Assembly (NCBI RefSeq): GCF_001667375.1
Contig: NZ_LZIN01000033.1
Location: forward strand, 124,001 to 188,000
Origin: Mycolicibacter sinensis
GTDB taxonomy: Bacteria; Actinomycetota; Actinomycetes; Mycobacteriales; Mycobacteriaceae
Length of the DNA stretch: 64,000 bases
Reading direction: 5' to 3'
Shown: in pieces, positions 16,836 through 25,155 of the stretch
Layout of the letters: each line of letters opens with the position of its first letter
How positions within the stretch are numbered: the stretch's first letter is position 1
Program-made: the position numbers and the translations under genes
Notes under the pieces: generated by a model
What the model was told of the DNA's origin: nothing
The model's input: the letters and a program-made list of their open reading frames with translations, nothing else
The model's database searches: none

Positions 16836-18116
16836 GTGAACAAGGACGACATGATTCTGGTCAGCGTCGATGACCACACCGTTGAGCCGCCGGACATGTT
16901 CGCCAATCACCTTCCGCGCAAGTACCTCGATGACGCGCCGCGGCTGGTGCACAACGCCGACGGCTCCGACACCTGGCAGTTCCGCGACGTGGTGATCCCC
17001 AATGTCGCGCTCAATGCGGTCGCGGGGCGTCCCAAGGAGGAGTACGGCCTGGAGCCCCAAGGCCTGGATGAGATTCGCCCCGGGTGCTACAACGTCGACG
17101 AGCGGGTCAAGGACATGAACGCCGGCGGCATCCTGGGCTCGATTTGCTTTCCGTCGTTCCCCGGCTTCGCCGGCCGGCTGTTCGCCACCGACGACCCGGA
17201 CTTCTCGTTGGCGCTGGTGCGGGCCTACAACGACTGGCACATTGACGAGTGGTGCGGGGCGTATCCCGCGCGCTTCATCCCGATGGCGCTGCCGGTGATC
17301 TGGGACGCCGAGAAGTGTGCCGAGGAGGTGCGGCGGGTGTCCAAGAAGGGCGTGCACGCCCTGACCTTCAGCGAGAACCCGGCGGCGATGGGATACCCGA
17401 GCTTCCACGATGAATACTGGAACCCGTTGTGGCGGGCGCTGTGTGACACCAACACCGTGCTCAATGTGCACATCGGGTCGTCGGGAAAGCTGGCTATCAC
17501 CGCACCCGATGCGCCGATGGACGTGATGATCACCCTGCAGCCGATGAACATCGTCCAGGCGGCAGCCGACCTGCTGTGGTCCCGGCCGATCAAGGAATAC
17601 CCGGATCTCAAGATCGCGCTGTCTGAGGGCGGCACCGGGTGGATTCCGTACTTCCTGGAGCGGGTGGACCGCACCTACGAGATGCACTCGGTCTGGACGG
17701 GTCAGGATTTCGGCGGCAAGGTTCCGTCCGAAGTGTTCCGGGAGCACTTTTTGACCTGCTTCATCTCCGACCCGGTCGGGGTCAAGCTTCGCCACGAGAT
17801 CGGCATCGACAACATCGCCTGGGAGGCCGACTACCCGCACAGCGATTCGATGTGGCCGGGCGCGCCCGAGGAGCTGTGGAACGTGTTGTCGGCCAATAAC
17901 GCCACCGATGCCGAGATCAACAAGATGACCCACGAGAACGCCATGCGCTGGTACTCGTTCGACCCCTTCGCCCACATCGCCCGCGATCAGGCCACTGTGG
18001 GCGCGCTGCGCAAAGCCGCCGAGGGGCACGACGTTCAGATTCGCGCGCTCAGCCAGCACAAGCACGGCGACCGCCAGGCGAACGCGTTGATGGACGCCGC
18101 GCGGTCCAACAGCTGA
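16836..18116 (+). CDS. Amidohydrolase_2 family metal-dependent hydrolase
   Basis: A 426-residue TIM-barrel enzyme of the ACMSD-like amidohydrolase family that is expanded in mycobacteria. The N-terminal SVDDHTVEPPDMF contains the Asp/His/Glu signature; HIGSSGKL near 222 and EADYPHSDSMWPG near 330-342 carry later ligands. GTG at 16836 is six bases after GGAGG; the ATG at 16830 directly abuts that site, so the GTG is preferred. It likely hydrolyses or decarboxylates a ring-derived or 1,3-diketone-like intermediate. It is transcribed away from the CMD/Rieske operon and followed after 111 bases by a P450. Confidence 0.85.
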   Translation: MNKDDMILVSVDDHTVEPPDMFANHLPRKYLDDAPRLVHNADGSDTWQFRDVVIPNVALNAVAGRPKEEYGLEPQGLDEIRPGCYNVDERVKDMNAGGILGSICFPSFPGFAGRLFATDDPDFSLALVRAYNDWHIDEWCGAYPARFIPMALPVIWDAEKCAEEVRRVSKKGVHALTFSENPAAMGYPSFHDEYWNPLWRALCDTNTVLNVHIGSSGKLAITAPDAPMDVMITLQPMNIVQAAADLLWSRPIKEYPDLKIALSEGGTGWIPYFLERVDRTYEMHSVWTGQDFGGKVPSEVFREHFLTCFISDPVGVKLRHEIGIDNIAWEADYPHSDSMWPGAPEELWNVLSANNATDAEINKMTHENAMRWYSFDPFAHIARDQATVGALRKAAEGHDVQIRALSQHKHGDRQANALMDAARSNS

Positions 18117-18170
18117 GCAGGGCCGACGTTGACGGGCACCCGCCCGTGTGAAAGTCTGTTGACCACAGGT

Positions 18171-18185
18171 GAGAATCGCATTCTC
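18171..18185. promoter_or_regulatory. Palindromic operator, site 4 (perfect)
   Basis: GAGAAT-CGC-ATTCTC lies 43 bases before the P450 start at 18228 and 55 bases after the amidohydrolase stop. The P450-ferredoxin-DUF1330 unit therefore probably has its own regulated promoter. Confidence 0.83.
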
Positions 18186-18227
18186 GGATATGAGAGTGTT
18201 GCTTGGAGGGAGTGCAGCCGGCTCGTG

Positions 18228-19523
18228 ATGGATCCAGACACGATTGACTTCTTTCAGGACGCCGCGGTGGTGGCCGATCCCTACCCGTACCTGCGCGCAC
18301 TGCGGGAGCGCTCGCCGGTCACCCGGGAGCCGCACCACAACGTGATGATGGTGACCGGTTGGGAAGAGGCCTGCGCGGTGGCCGGCAACGCCGAGGTGTT
18401 CTCCTCGTGCATCGCGGTAACCGGCCCGTTCCCCGGCTTCCCGGTGCCACTCGACGGTGACCTGGGCGGTGCGACGGTGTCCGGTCTGATCGACAAGCAC
18501 CGCGATGAACTGCCGTTCAGTGACCAGCTGCCGACGCTGGACCCGCCGACGCACACCAACCATCGGGCGTTGCTGATGCGGCTGCTCACTCCCAAGCGCC
18601 TCAAGGAGAACGAGGACGCCATGTGGGAGCTCGCCGATGCGGTACTCGACGAATTCCTCGCGCCCGGTGCCGGTGAGTTCATCGGCGGCTTCGCGGCGCC
18701 GTTCACCCTGCTGGTCATCGCCGACCTGCTGGGCGTCCCCGACGAGGACCGGGACGAGTTCGTCAAGAACATGCATCACAACGTCGGCGGCGGGATCGGC
18801 AGCACCGATGCCAAAGCGCTGGCACACAGTCCGCTGGAGTTCCTCTACGCCACCTTCGCCGACTACATCGCTGATCGCCGCCGCACGCCGCGCGAGGACG
18901 TACTCACCGGCATGGCCGAGGCGACCTTCCCCGACGGCTCCGTCCCGGACCCGATGGATGTGGCCCGGGTGGCCGCCAACGTCTATTCGGCCGGCCAGGA
19001 GACCACGGTGCGCCTGCTCGGCTCCGCGCTCAGGATCATCGGGGAGCAGCCCGAGATTCAGCAGCGGCTGCGCGACGACCGCAGCCTGATCCCGAACTTC
19101 ATCGAAGAGGTGCTGCGCTTCGAAAGCCCGGTCAAGGGCGATTTCCGGCTCTCCCGGGTCGACACGGAGGTCGGCGGAGTCGACATCCCCGCCGGCACAA
19201 CGCTGATGGTGATCAGCGCCGGCGCGAACCGGGATCCGCGCCGCTTCACCGACCCCGACACCTTCGATCCCGCCCGCACCAACGCCCGCCAGCACATCAC
19301 TTTCGGACGCGGCATCCACAGCTGCCCCGGTTCGCCGCTGGCCCGGGCCGAAACCCGGATCGCGATCGAGCGTCTGCTGGATCGCACCGCCGAGATCAGC
19401 ATCTCCGAAGAGCGGCACGGTCCGCCCGACGCACGGCGGTTCAGCTACATTCCGACCTACATCCTGCGTGGTCTGATCGATCTGAACCTGGAGTTCACGC
19501 CCGCCGCGAAGGCCGCGCGATGA
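18228..19523 (+). CDS. Cytochrome P450
   Basis: A soluble haem monooxygenase of 431 residues. The I-helix SAGQETT is near 255, the K-helix ExxR in EEVLRF near 293, and the haem loop FGRGIHSCPG has its cysteine near 365. No membrane anchor is seen, as is usual for bacterial P450s. The ATG at 18228 is preceded in frame by GTG at 18225; a GGAGGG lies 14 bases upstream, rather far. Its stop overlaps the ferredoxin start (ATGA), so the two form an electron-transfer pair. It is under operator site 4. The substrate is presumably the same hydrophobic compound. Confidence 0.92.
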   Translation: MDPDTIDFFQDAAVVADPYPYLRALRERSPVTREPHHNVMMVTGWEEACAVAGNAEVFSSCIAVTGPFPGFPVPLDGDLGGATVSGLIDKHRDELPFSDQLPTLDPPTHTNHRALLMRLLTPKRLKENEDAMWELADAVLDEFLAPGAGEFIGGFAAPFTLLVIADLLGVPDEDRDEFVKNMHHNVGGGIGSTDAKALAHSPLEFLYATFADYIADRRRTPREDVLTGMAEATFPDGSVPDPMDVARVAANVYSAGQETTVRLLGSALRIIGEQPEIQQRLRDDRSLIPNFIEEVLRFESPVKGDFRLSRVDTEVGGVDIPAGTTLMVISAGANRDPRRFTDPDTFDPARTNARQHITFGRGIHSCPGSPLARAETRIAIERLLDRTAEISISEERHGPPDARRFSYIPTYILRGLIDLNLEFTPAAKAAR

Positions 19524-19729
19524 AGGCCTGGGTCGACCCGGACCGCTGTGCCGGGCACGGTATCTGCACCACGATCTGCCCCGAGGTGTTCGCCATCAAC
19601 GACGACGGGTATTCGGAGGTCACCGTCGACGAGGTGCCGCCGCAGTTCGAGGACGCGGTTCGCGATGCCATCAAGCAGTGCCCCGAACACGCCATCGACG
19701 AAGTCACCGATTCGCAAGAGGAGAACTGA
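19520..19729 (+). CDS. 3Fe-4S ferredoxin, P450 partner
   Basis: A 69-residue ferredoxin with C-A-G-H-G-I-C at about 10-16 and a late CP at about 53-54. This is the C-x2-His-x2-C ... CP pattern of mycobacterial one-cluster 3Fe-4S ferredoxins that feed P450s. An extra Cys is found in TTICPEVF. Four-base overlap with the P450 gene implies direct pairing. No reductase is encoded beside it. Confidence 0.9.
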   Translation: MKAWVDPDRCAGHGICTTICPEVFAINDDGYSEVTVDEVPPQFEDAVRDAIKQCPEHAIDEVTDSQEEN

Positions 19730-20037
19730 TGTCCAACGGGCCCAAGGGATATGTCATTCTGACCGAGGCCATCAACGACCCGTCGGGCATGGTCGCCTAC
19801 GGTAAGGCCGCCCAGCCGACGATGGCCTCGGGTGGCGCGACGATCCTGGCCGTCGAGACCCAGCCCGAGGTGGTAGAGGGCGACTGGCACGGCAACCAGA
19901 CCGTGGTCTTGGAGTTCGAATCGGTGGAAGCCGCCCGGGCTTGGTATCACTCCGAGGGCTACCAGCAGGCCGCGAAGCTGCGCCAGGCCGCCGCGGACTG
20001 CAACGCGGTCATCCTCTCCGGCTTCCCGGCGCGCTAG
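19729..20037 (+). CDS. DUF1330-family protein
   Basis: A 102-residue alpha+beta barrel-like protein of the DUF1330 family, recognised from GYVILTEAINDPSGMVAYGKAA at the start, VVLEFESVEAARAWYHSEGYQ near 60-80 and the closing AVILSGF. The function of the family is not established. ATG overlaps the ferredoxin stop by one base (TGATG), with GAGGAG upstream. The last four bases overlap the stop of the convergent ferredoxin gene. Confidence 0.8.
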   Translation: MSNGPKGYVILTEAINDPSGMVAYGKAAQPTMASGGATILAVETQPEVVEGDWHGNQTVVLEFESVEAARAWYHSEGYQQAAKLRQAAADCNAVILSGFPAR

Positions 20038-20246
20038 TCGCCTTCCTCGACGATCGACAGCGCCTGCCGGGGGCACCTGCGGACCGCTTCGTGGACATCG
20101 CTTTCGGTCTCCGGGGTGATGTCCGGCTTGAGGATGTGCAGGGTGTCCTGGTCATCAAGGTCGAACACCTCGGGGTTGATGCCCATGCAGATCGCGTTGG
20201 CCTCGCACAGCCCGTAATCGACTACCACTTGCCGTCGTCTGGCCAT
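20034..20246 (-). CDS. 3Fe-4S ferredoxin, P450 partner
   Basis: A 70-residue ferredoxin with C-E-A-N-A-I-C at about 14-20 and CP near 60. The variable residue between the first two cysteines is Asn rather than His. The ATG at 20246 lies 8 bases after the P450 stop at 20255, and it is the last gene of a seven-gene operon. It probably carries electrons to that P450. Confidence 0.88.
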   Translation of the reverse strand: MARRRQVVVDYGLCEANAICMGINPEVFDLDDQDTLHILKPDITPETESDVHEAVRRCPRQALSIVEEGD

Positions 20247-20254
20247 TGATACCC

Positions 20255-21457
20255 CTACCGCAGGACCCGGACCGGAACGTTCTGCCAGCCGGCCACGTTT
20301 TGCATGTGAACCCGTTGCAGGCCGTCCCAATTCACCTCGTAGCGAGGCATGAAGTCCAACAACCTCTCCAGCGCGATGGTGCTCTCCATCCGGGCCAGGG
20401 CCGCTCCGAGGCAGCTGTGGATCCCATAGCCGAGGCCGAGGTGTTGTGCCTCGGTCTGATCCCGATCGATATCGAAGGTATCGGCGTCGGTGAATGCCTC
20501 CGGGTCCCGGTTCGCCGCGGCGTTCAGCAAGAACACCGGCTTGCCCGCCGGGATGGTGCCGCCGCTGACGTGCGCCTCCTTCAGGGTGTAGCGAACGTTG
20601 TACTGCACCGGGCCTTCGTAGCGCAGTAGCTCCTCCACGGCAGCGGGAACCTTGCTGCGGTCGTCGAGCAGTTTCCGCCACTGCTCCGGGTATCGGGCGA
20701 AGAGCACCGCCGCGTTTCCGACGAGCTTGGTGACGGTTTCGGCGCCCGCGCCCCCTAATAGCGCGGCGAAGCCGGTGATCTCGATATCGTCGAGCCGGCG
20801 CGGCTGACCGTCTTCGCCGGGGATCTCGGCGGCGATCAGCCTACTGAGCATGTCGTCCTGCGGGTTGACCCGCCGCTCCTGGACCAACCCGTAGTAGTAC
20901 ATCGCAGTATCGATGTTGGCCTGCATGTTTGTTTCGCTTATTTCGATCTGCCCGGGTTCGTGGTGCAGCGAGATGTTCATCCAGTGCCGCACCTGCTGCC
21001 GGAACTCGTCGGGCACCCCGACCATCCTGGTGATGACCTCCACCGGGAACGGCCCGGAGAAGTCCTGCACCACATCGAAGCGATCCGGGTCCGCGGCGCC
21101 GAGGAACCGTTCGACCTGCCCGATGATGGTCTCGCGCTGCGCCTGCATCGCGCGGGGAGTGAATGCCTTGTTGAGCAGGCTGCGCATGTGCCGGTGATCC
21201 GGAGGGTCCATGAAGATGATCGACTTCTGTGGGGGTTCGTTCGACCGCACCATCGCCAGGTCGCAGCCGCGGGCCGACGAATAGGTCTCGAAGTCCTTGA
21301 GCGCCGCCGCCACGTCTTCGTGGCGGCTCAGCGCATAGAAGTCCTCTTCCTCGTTGTAGTAAAGGGGAGCTTCGGCGCGCATTCGCCGATAGATGTCGAA
21401 CGGATCGTTGAAATACTCTTCGGAGAACGGGTCGAAGACGAGCTTCGGCTTGGTCAT
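20255..21457 (-). CDS. Cytochrome P450
   Basis: A soluble P450 of 400 residues. The I-helix motif reads LGGAGAETVT near 236, with Glu-Thr as the proton-delivery pair; ExxR lies in EELLRY near 280, and the haem loop GLGYGIHSCLG has its cysteine near 349. The ATG at 21457 has GAGGAGG seven bases upstream. A 120-base gap separates it from the dehydrogenase stop upstream (21578), so it may have its own promoter. That gap holds CCGTA and TACGG arms (21515 and 21537) but no copy of the GAGAAT palindrome. Confidence 0.92.
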   Translation of the reverse strand: MTKPKLVFDPFSEEYFNDPFDIYRRMRAEAPLYYNEEEDFYALSRHEDVAAALKDFETYSSARGCDLAMVRSNEPPQKSIIFMDPPDHRHMRSLLNKAFTPRAMQAQRETIIGQVERFLGAADPDRFDVVQDFSGPFPVEVITRMVGVPDEFRQQVRHWMNISLHHEPGQIEISETNMQANIDTAMYYYGLVQERRVNPQDDMLSRLIAAEIPGEDGQPRRLDDIEITGFAALLGGAGAETVTKLVGNAAVLFARYPEQWRKLLDDRSKVPAAVEELLRYEGPVQYNVRYTLKEAHVSGGTIPAGKPVFLLNAAANRDPEAFTDADTFDIDRDQTEAQHLGLGYGIHSCLGAALARMESTIALERLLDFMPRYEVNWDGLQRVHMQNVAGWQNVPVRVLR

Positions 21458-21577
21458 TGAATCCTCCTCAGCGGCAAGAAGCGGCTGGATAAAGCGCCGT
21501 GACCGGCCGTCAGACCGTAGGTCCAACTGTAAGACATACGGGTAGCTGCCGGAAGGTTATTCGCCAAAGTCGCGCGA

Positions 21578-22396
21578 TCATCGCGGATGATCCATCAGCG
21601 ACAGTGCGGCGTCGGCGGCGTCGAGAACCGCGCCGGGCATTGCCGCGGCCTGCTGCGCCAAATCGGCTACCAGTCGCACGTCCTTGCGCAACAGCGCCCC
21701 GGCCATTCCGGCGAGACGATCCAGGCTGCCACCGGAGCCACGGATGCTGTTGAGCGCAAAACTGTTCGAACTGCCGCGACACACCACCTCGGCGAGTCGG
21801 CCCGCCGACACCCCGAGCTGTTCGCCCAGCGCCAGAGCGGTGGCGGCGGTGCCCAGATTCGCGGTGAACAACAGGTTGTTGAGCAACTTGGTTACTTGCC
21901 CCGATCCGATCCCGCCGAGATGCACGACCGGGTCGGCGTAGGTGTCGAACACCGGCCGGCACTTCTGCACCACGTCCTCGTCCCCGCCGACCATCACCAG
22001 CAGCGTTCCGGCTTCGGCCGCCGGCCCACCACCGCTGACCGGTGCGTCGATTACCGAAACGCCGTGATCAGCACAGTGTTCGGCCAACCGGCGACAGGTG
22101 TCGGGGTGTACCGTGCTGTGGATCGCGATGATGCCGCCGGGCTGCAACCCGGCCAATACGCCATTCTCGCCGTGGATCACCTCCTCGACGTCGGCGTCGC
22201 CGACCACGCACAGGCAGACCAGATCGCTGGCCCGGCCCAGCTCCGCAGGGGTGTCGGCGACGGCGGCCGTGGTGTCGGCGAAGGGTTCGAGGGACTCGGG
22301 CCGACGAGCCCACAGCGTCATGGCATAGCCGCCCTCGACGATGCGTCGCGCCATCGGCGCGCCCTGACTGCCCAGTCCGATGAAACCGACGCGCAT
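21578..22396 (-). CDS. 3-hydroxyisobutyrate dehydrogenase-family NAD(P)+ oxidoreductase
   Basis: A 272-residue beta-hydroxyacid dehydrogenase. The N-terminal GFIGLGSQGAPMA dinucleotide fold is at about 4-16, the substrate motif DAPVSGGGPAAEAGTL at about 113-128, and the catalytic Lys in GQVTKLLNN near 165. The ATG at 22396 overlaps the hydrolase stop by one base, with GGAG seven bases upstream. It would oxidise a beta-hydroxy acid or, as in related family members, reduce a short aldehyde acid. Confidence 0.87.
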   Translation of the reverse strand: MRVGFIGLGSQGAPMARRIVEGGYAMTLWARRPESLEPFADTTAAVADTPAELGRASDLVCLCVVGDADVEEVIHGENGVLAGLQPGGIIAIHSTVHPDTCRRLAEHCADHGVSVIDAPVSGGGPAAEAGTLLVMVGGDEDVVQKCRPVFDTYADPVVHLGGIGSGQVTKLLNNLLFTANLGTAATALALGEQLGVSAGRLAEVVCRGSSNSFALNSIRGSGGSLDRLAGMAGALLRKDVRLVADLAQQAAAMPGAVLDAADAALSLMDHPR

Positions 22397-23280
22397 CAGC
22401 TGATCTCCGAATCCTGTTCGGCGCCGGCGGTTGCGGCGCACTCCTCGACGAATGCCAGCACCGACTCGTGGTAGCGCTGCGCACCGAAACCGACGCTGAG
22501 ATTGTGCCCGGACCCGGGCTCGTCGTTGCTGGTGAAGCGCGGTGTGGCGGTGAAGATTTCGCGGATCTCGTGTTGCGCGGCCGGGTCGGCAGCCCAGATC
22601 TTCTCGTGTTCGGCGAAGGTGAAGCGCACCGGGACGTGCACCTGGCCGGCCAGCGACGGAAAGGCGCTGCGCGGCCAAGCGGCCACCATGGCGGCCTCGT
22701 AGTTTGCACCGGGAGAGGCGTGGATGATTCCGCGCAGCACCGCGTCGGGATACAACGATGCCGGCTCCCAGAGCAGTTCGCGTAGGCCGACCGGTCGCTG
22801 GCCGGGACCGGCCTTGCTCAGCACGTCGCGCGCGGCGGCCTGGTAGTGCAGCCCGGTGCCGGCCAGTTCCAGGCCGAGCAATTCGTCGCCGCGTTCATCG
22901 ACGGCCATCCGCAACGCCAGTTCGCACCCGTTGGAGTGGCCCAGGACGAACAGTCCGGCGCCCCGGTCCCGATCGCCGAGGATCCGGTCGAGCGCCCGGT
23001 AGGCGAGCCGGACGCGCTGCTCCGGGGCGTCCACCGACTCCGGATACAGCGCCGAAGCGCCGTACCCCGGGCGGTCCAGTGCGACCACCGTGAAGCCCAG
23101 CGCGGCACCGGCTCTCAGCAGGGACAGGTGCGGATGGCCCGGGCAGTCGAAATACGCCGACGTCGTGCCGCCGCCGTGCAGGGCGACCACGACGGCGCGC
23201 GGCTCGGAAACTTCGGCCAACAGCGCCGACATCGGGATGCCGTCGGCGCTGACCGTGCGCGGGCGAACTGCTGGGCTCAT
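22396..23280 (-). CDS. Alpha/beta-hydrolase
   Basis: A 294-residue alpha/beta-hydrolase. HGGG near 38-41 forms the oxyanion region, GHSNGCE near 113-119 carries the nucleophile Ser, and SGHNLS near 263 holds the likely catalytic His. The protein is probably cytosolic; no signal peptide is seen. Start and stop overlap its neighbours by 4 and 1 bases. Likely roles are thioesterase, esterase or C-C hydrolase in the pathway. The specificity is unknown. Confidence 0.83.
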   Translation of the reverse strand: MSPAVRPRTVSADGIPMSALLAEVSEPRAVVVALHGGGTTSAYFDCPGHPHLSLLRAGAALGFTVVALDRPGYGASALYPESVDAPEQRVRLAYRALDRILGDRDRGAGLFVLGHSNGCELALRMAVDERGDELLGLELAGTGLHYQAAARDVLSKAGPGQRPVGLRELLWEPASLYPDAVLRGIIHASPGANYEAAMVAAWPRSAFPSLAGQVHVPVRFTFAEHEKIWAADPAAQHEIREIFTATPRFTSNDEPGSGHNLSVGFGAQRYHESVLAFVEECAATAGAEQDSEIS

Positions 23281-24950
23281 GTGTCCATCCGCAGCAACAT
23301 GACCCCGCTGGGGGTCAGCCCGCCGCTGCTCGTCACCGCGACCCGGGCGCCGGCCACCTGACGCTTGCCCGCCTCGCCGCGCAACTGGGTGACAGCTTCG
23401 TGGATCAGCCCCATCCCGTGAGTGCGGCCATGGGAGAGCTGACCGCCGTGGGTGTTCAGCGGAAGCACGCCGTCCCGGGCGATGTTGGTGCCGCCGTCCA
23501 GAAAGCTCTTGGACTCGCCGATGCCGCAAAAACCCAGCGCCTCAATCCAGGACAGGCAGTTGAAGCTGAACCCGTCGTAGAGTTCCGCGACATCGACATC
23601 GGCTGGACGCAGTGAGGTCCGCGACCACAGGTGCGCGGCCTGGCCCAGCACCTGCGGTTCGTGGGTCAAGGTGCTTTGGTCCCAGTCGGTGCGCTCGATG
23701 ATCTGGGTGCCGACCGCCTCTACCAGGACCGGTGGCTTGGCCAGATCGCGGGCTGTGTCGATCGCGGAGACGATCACCGCCACGGCGCCGTCGCAGGGGA
23801 CGTCGCAGTCGTAGAGCCCGAACGGGGTGGTGATCATCCGGGCGGACAGATAGTCGTCCATGCTCATCGGGTCGCGGTAGATCGCTGTCGGATTCAGCGC
23901 GGCGTTGGCTCGCTGGTTCAACGCGATCCAGCCCAGCGTCTCGCGGGTGGTGCCGTAGCGGTGGAAGTGCCGTTGGGCATTAAGTGCCAAGGTGTGCGCC
24001 GCCGAGGTGGCCCCGAACGGAATCTGCCAGCCGGTGGTGCGCTTTCCGCCCGGCGGCGAGGCCTTACCGGCCTTGAGCAGCTCGCTGAATGTCGATTCCC
24101 ACACGGTTCGGAAACACAGCACATGGCGAGCCAGTCCGGTGGCAACGGCCATCATCGCGGCGATGACAGAGCCGCCGGGCCCGAAGGTGTCCATGCCGCC
24201 GTTGATCCATGTCGGGCGCAATCCCAACGCGCCCTCCAGCGCCGTAACGCCGCCTTCGCCCATGCCGGCTACGTCCAAGCTCGGATACGTTGAGAGCCCA
24301 TCGATGTCGTCGAAGGTCAGCCCGGCATCGGCGACGGCCGCCTGGCATGCCTCCACGGTCAACGCCAGCGGTGCAACCATGAGCCGACGGCCCAGTCGTG
24401 AAGCGCCGATCCCGGTGATCGCCGACTTGTCCTCGAATTTCTCGGTGCTGGCCATCGGGCGCACGTGCTGCGCGAAGTCCTCGGGGGCGATCTCGTCGGT
24501 GGGCAGCGGTCTGATTTCCGGACTGTCCGGCACCGGGCGGAACAGCGGCAGCCACACGTCCTCGATGTTCTCGAAGACAACCTCCACCTGCTGGCCGAGT
24601 TCCAGTTGGTCCGGATCGCAGTCGATGATGTTGGTGGTCAGCCGAACTCGCGGATCCTCGTCGATCACGACCTGCGCCACTACGTAGGGCGCCGGCATGC
24701 CGGGCAGGCTGAACCGGTGGTTGATGGTGAAACCGGCCAAGGTGGCCCGCCCGGAGACCTCACGCACGCCCATCTCGGTGCTGTGGCAGTACCGGCACAC
24801 CGGTTGCGGCGGATGAATGAGCGCGGCGCAGTCCCGGCACTCCTGCAGTCGCAACACCCCGTCGGCGCCTGCGGTCCAGAAGAATTCGTTCTCGATGGTG
24901 ATCGCCGGCAGTGGTCGGCCCGGTGCGCTCATACGGGGCTTCTCATACAT
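23277..24950 (-). CDS. DUF35 (OB-fold/Zn-ribbon)-thiolase-like fusion protein
   Basis: A 557-residue fusion. Residues about 1-155 are a DUF35 protein: zinc ribbon C-x2-C ... C-x2-C near 33-53, then an OB fold. Residues about 175-557 are SCP2/thiolase-like. The nucleophilic Cys position is not Cys (GGMDTFGPGG), and the usual HD of thiolases is YD (ELYDGFSF). These features match Ltp2-type retro-aldol lyases, which normally work with a separate DUF35 partner. Here both parts are one chain. The ATG at 24950 has GAGG six bases upstream and overlaps the ferredoxin stop by 8 bases. It likely cleaves a beta-hydroxy-acyl-CoA side chain. Confidence 0.85.
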   Translation of the reverse strand: MYEKPRMSAPGRPLPAITIENEFFWTAGADGVLRLQECRDCAALIHPPQPVCRYCHSTEMGVREVSGRATLAGFTINHRFSLPGMPAPYVVAQVVIDEDPRVRLTTNIIDCDPDQLELGQQVEVVFENIEDVWLPLFRPVPDSPEIRPLPTDEIAPEDFAQHVRPMASTEKFEDKSAITGIGASRLGRRLMVAPLALTVEACQAAVADAGLTFDDIDGLSTYPSLDVAGMGEGGVTALEGALGLRPTWINGGMDTFGPGGSVIAAMMAVATGLARHVLCFRTVWESTFSELLKAGKASPPGGKRTTGWQIPFGATSAAHTLALNAQRHFHRYGTTRETLGWIALNQRANAALNPTAIYRDPMSMDDYLSARMITTPFGLYDCDVPCDGAVAVIVSAIDTARDLAKPPVLVEAVGTQIIERTDWDQSTLTHEPQVLGQAAHLWSRTSLRPADVDVAELYDGFSFNCLSWIEALGFCGIGESKSFLDGGTNIARDGVLPLNTHGGQLSHGRTHGMGLIHEAVTQLRGEAGKRQVAGARVAVTSSGGLTPSGVMLLRMDT

Positions 24951-25155
24951 CGTCGTCCTCCGCATCGATCTCGATGATGGCGTGCACCGGACAGTCCAGC
25001 AGGGCCCGCATGACGTCATGCTCGTCTGCCTCGTCCACCGTGCCGTCGCCGGTCAGGGACGCATAGCCCCAGTCGTCCAGCGAGAAGTACTTCGGTGCGT
25101 GTTTGGCGCAGAACCCGAATCCGTCGCACATGGTGCGATCCAGCCGGACCTTCAT
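24943..25155 (-). CDS. 3Fe-4S ferredoxin with Phe at the variable cluster position
   Basis: A 70-residue ferredoxin with C-D-G-F-G-F-C at about 10-16 and the CP motif near 55. The variable residue is Phe, where His, Asn or Asp are more familiar. It overlaps the NuoF-like gene by 4 bases upstream and the DUF35-thiolase gene by 8 bases downstream. The tight link to a flavoprotein suggests that NAD(P)H electrons pass through it, perhaps to the P450 at 20255-21457 in the same operon. Confidence 0.88.
   Translation of the reverse strand: MKVRLDRTMCDGFGFCAKHAPKYFSLDDWGYASLTGDGTVDEADEHDVMRALLDCPVHAIIEIDAEDDDV

Noticed and set aside
16773..19418. Very long minus-strand frame (about 880 codons) opposite the amidohydrolase and P450 genes
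   Set aside because: It lies wholly antisense to two genes with clear catalytic motifs and has no family-like features. High third-position GC leaves such antisense frames open throughout the window.
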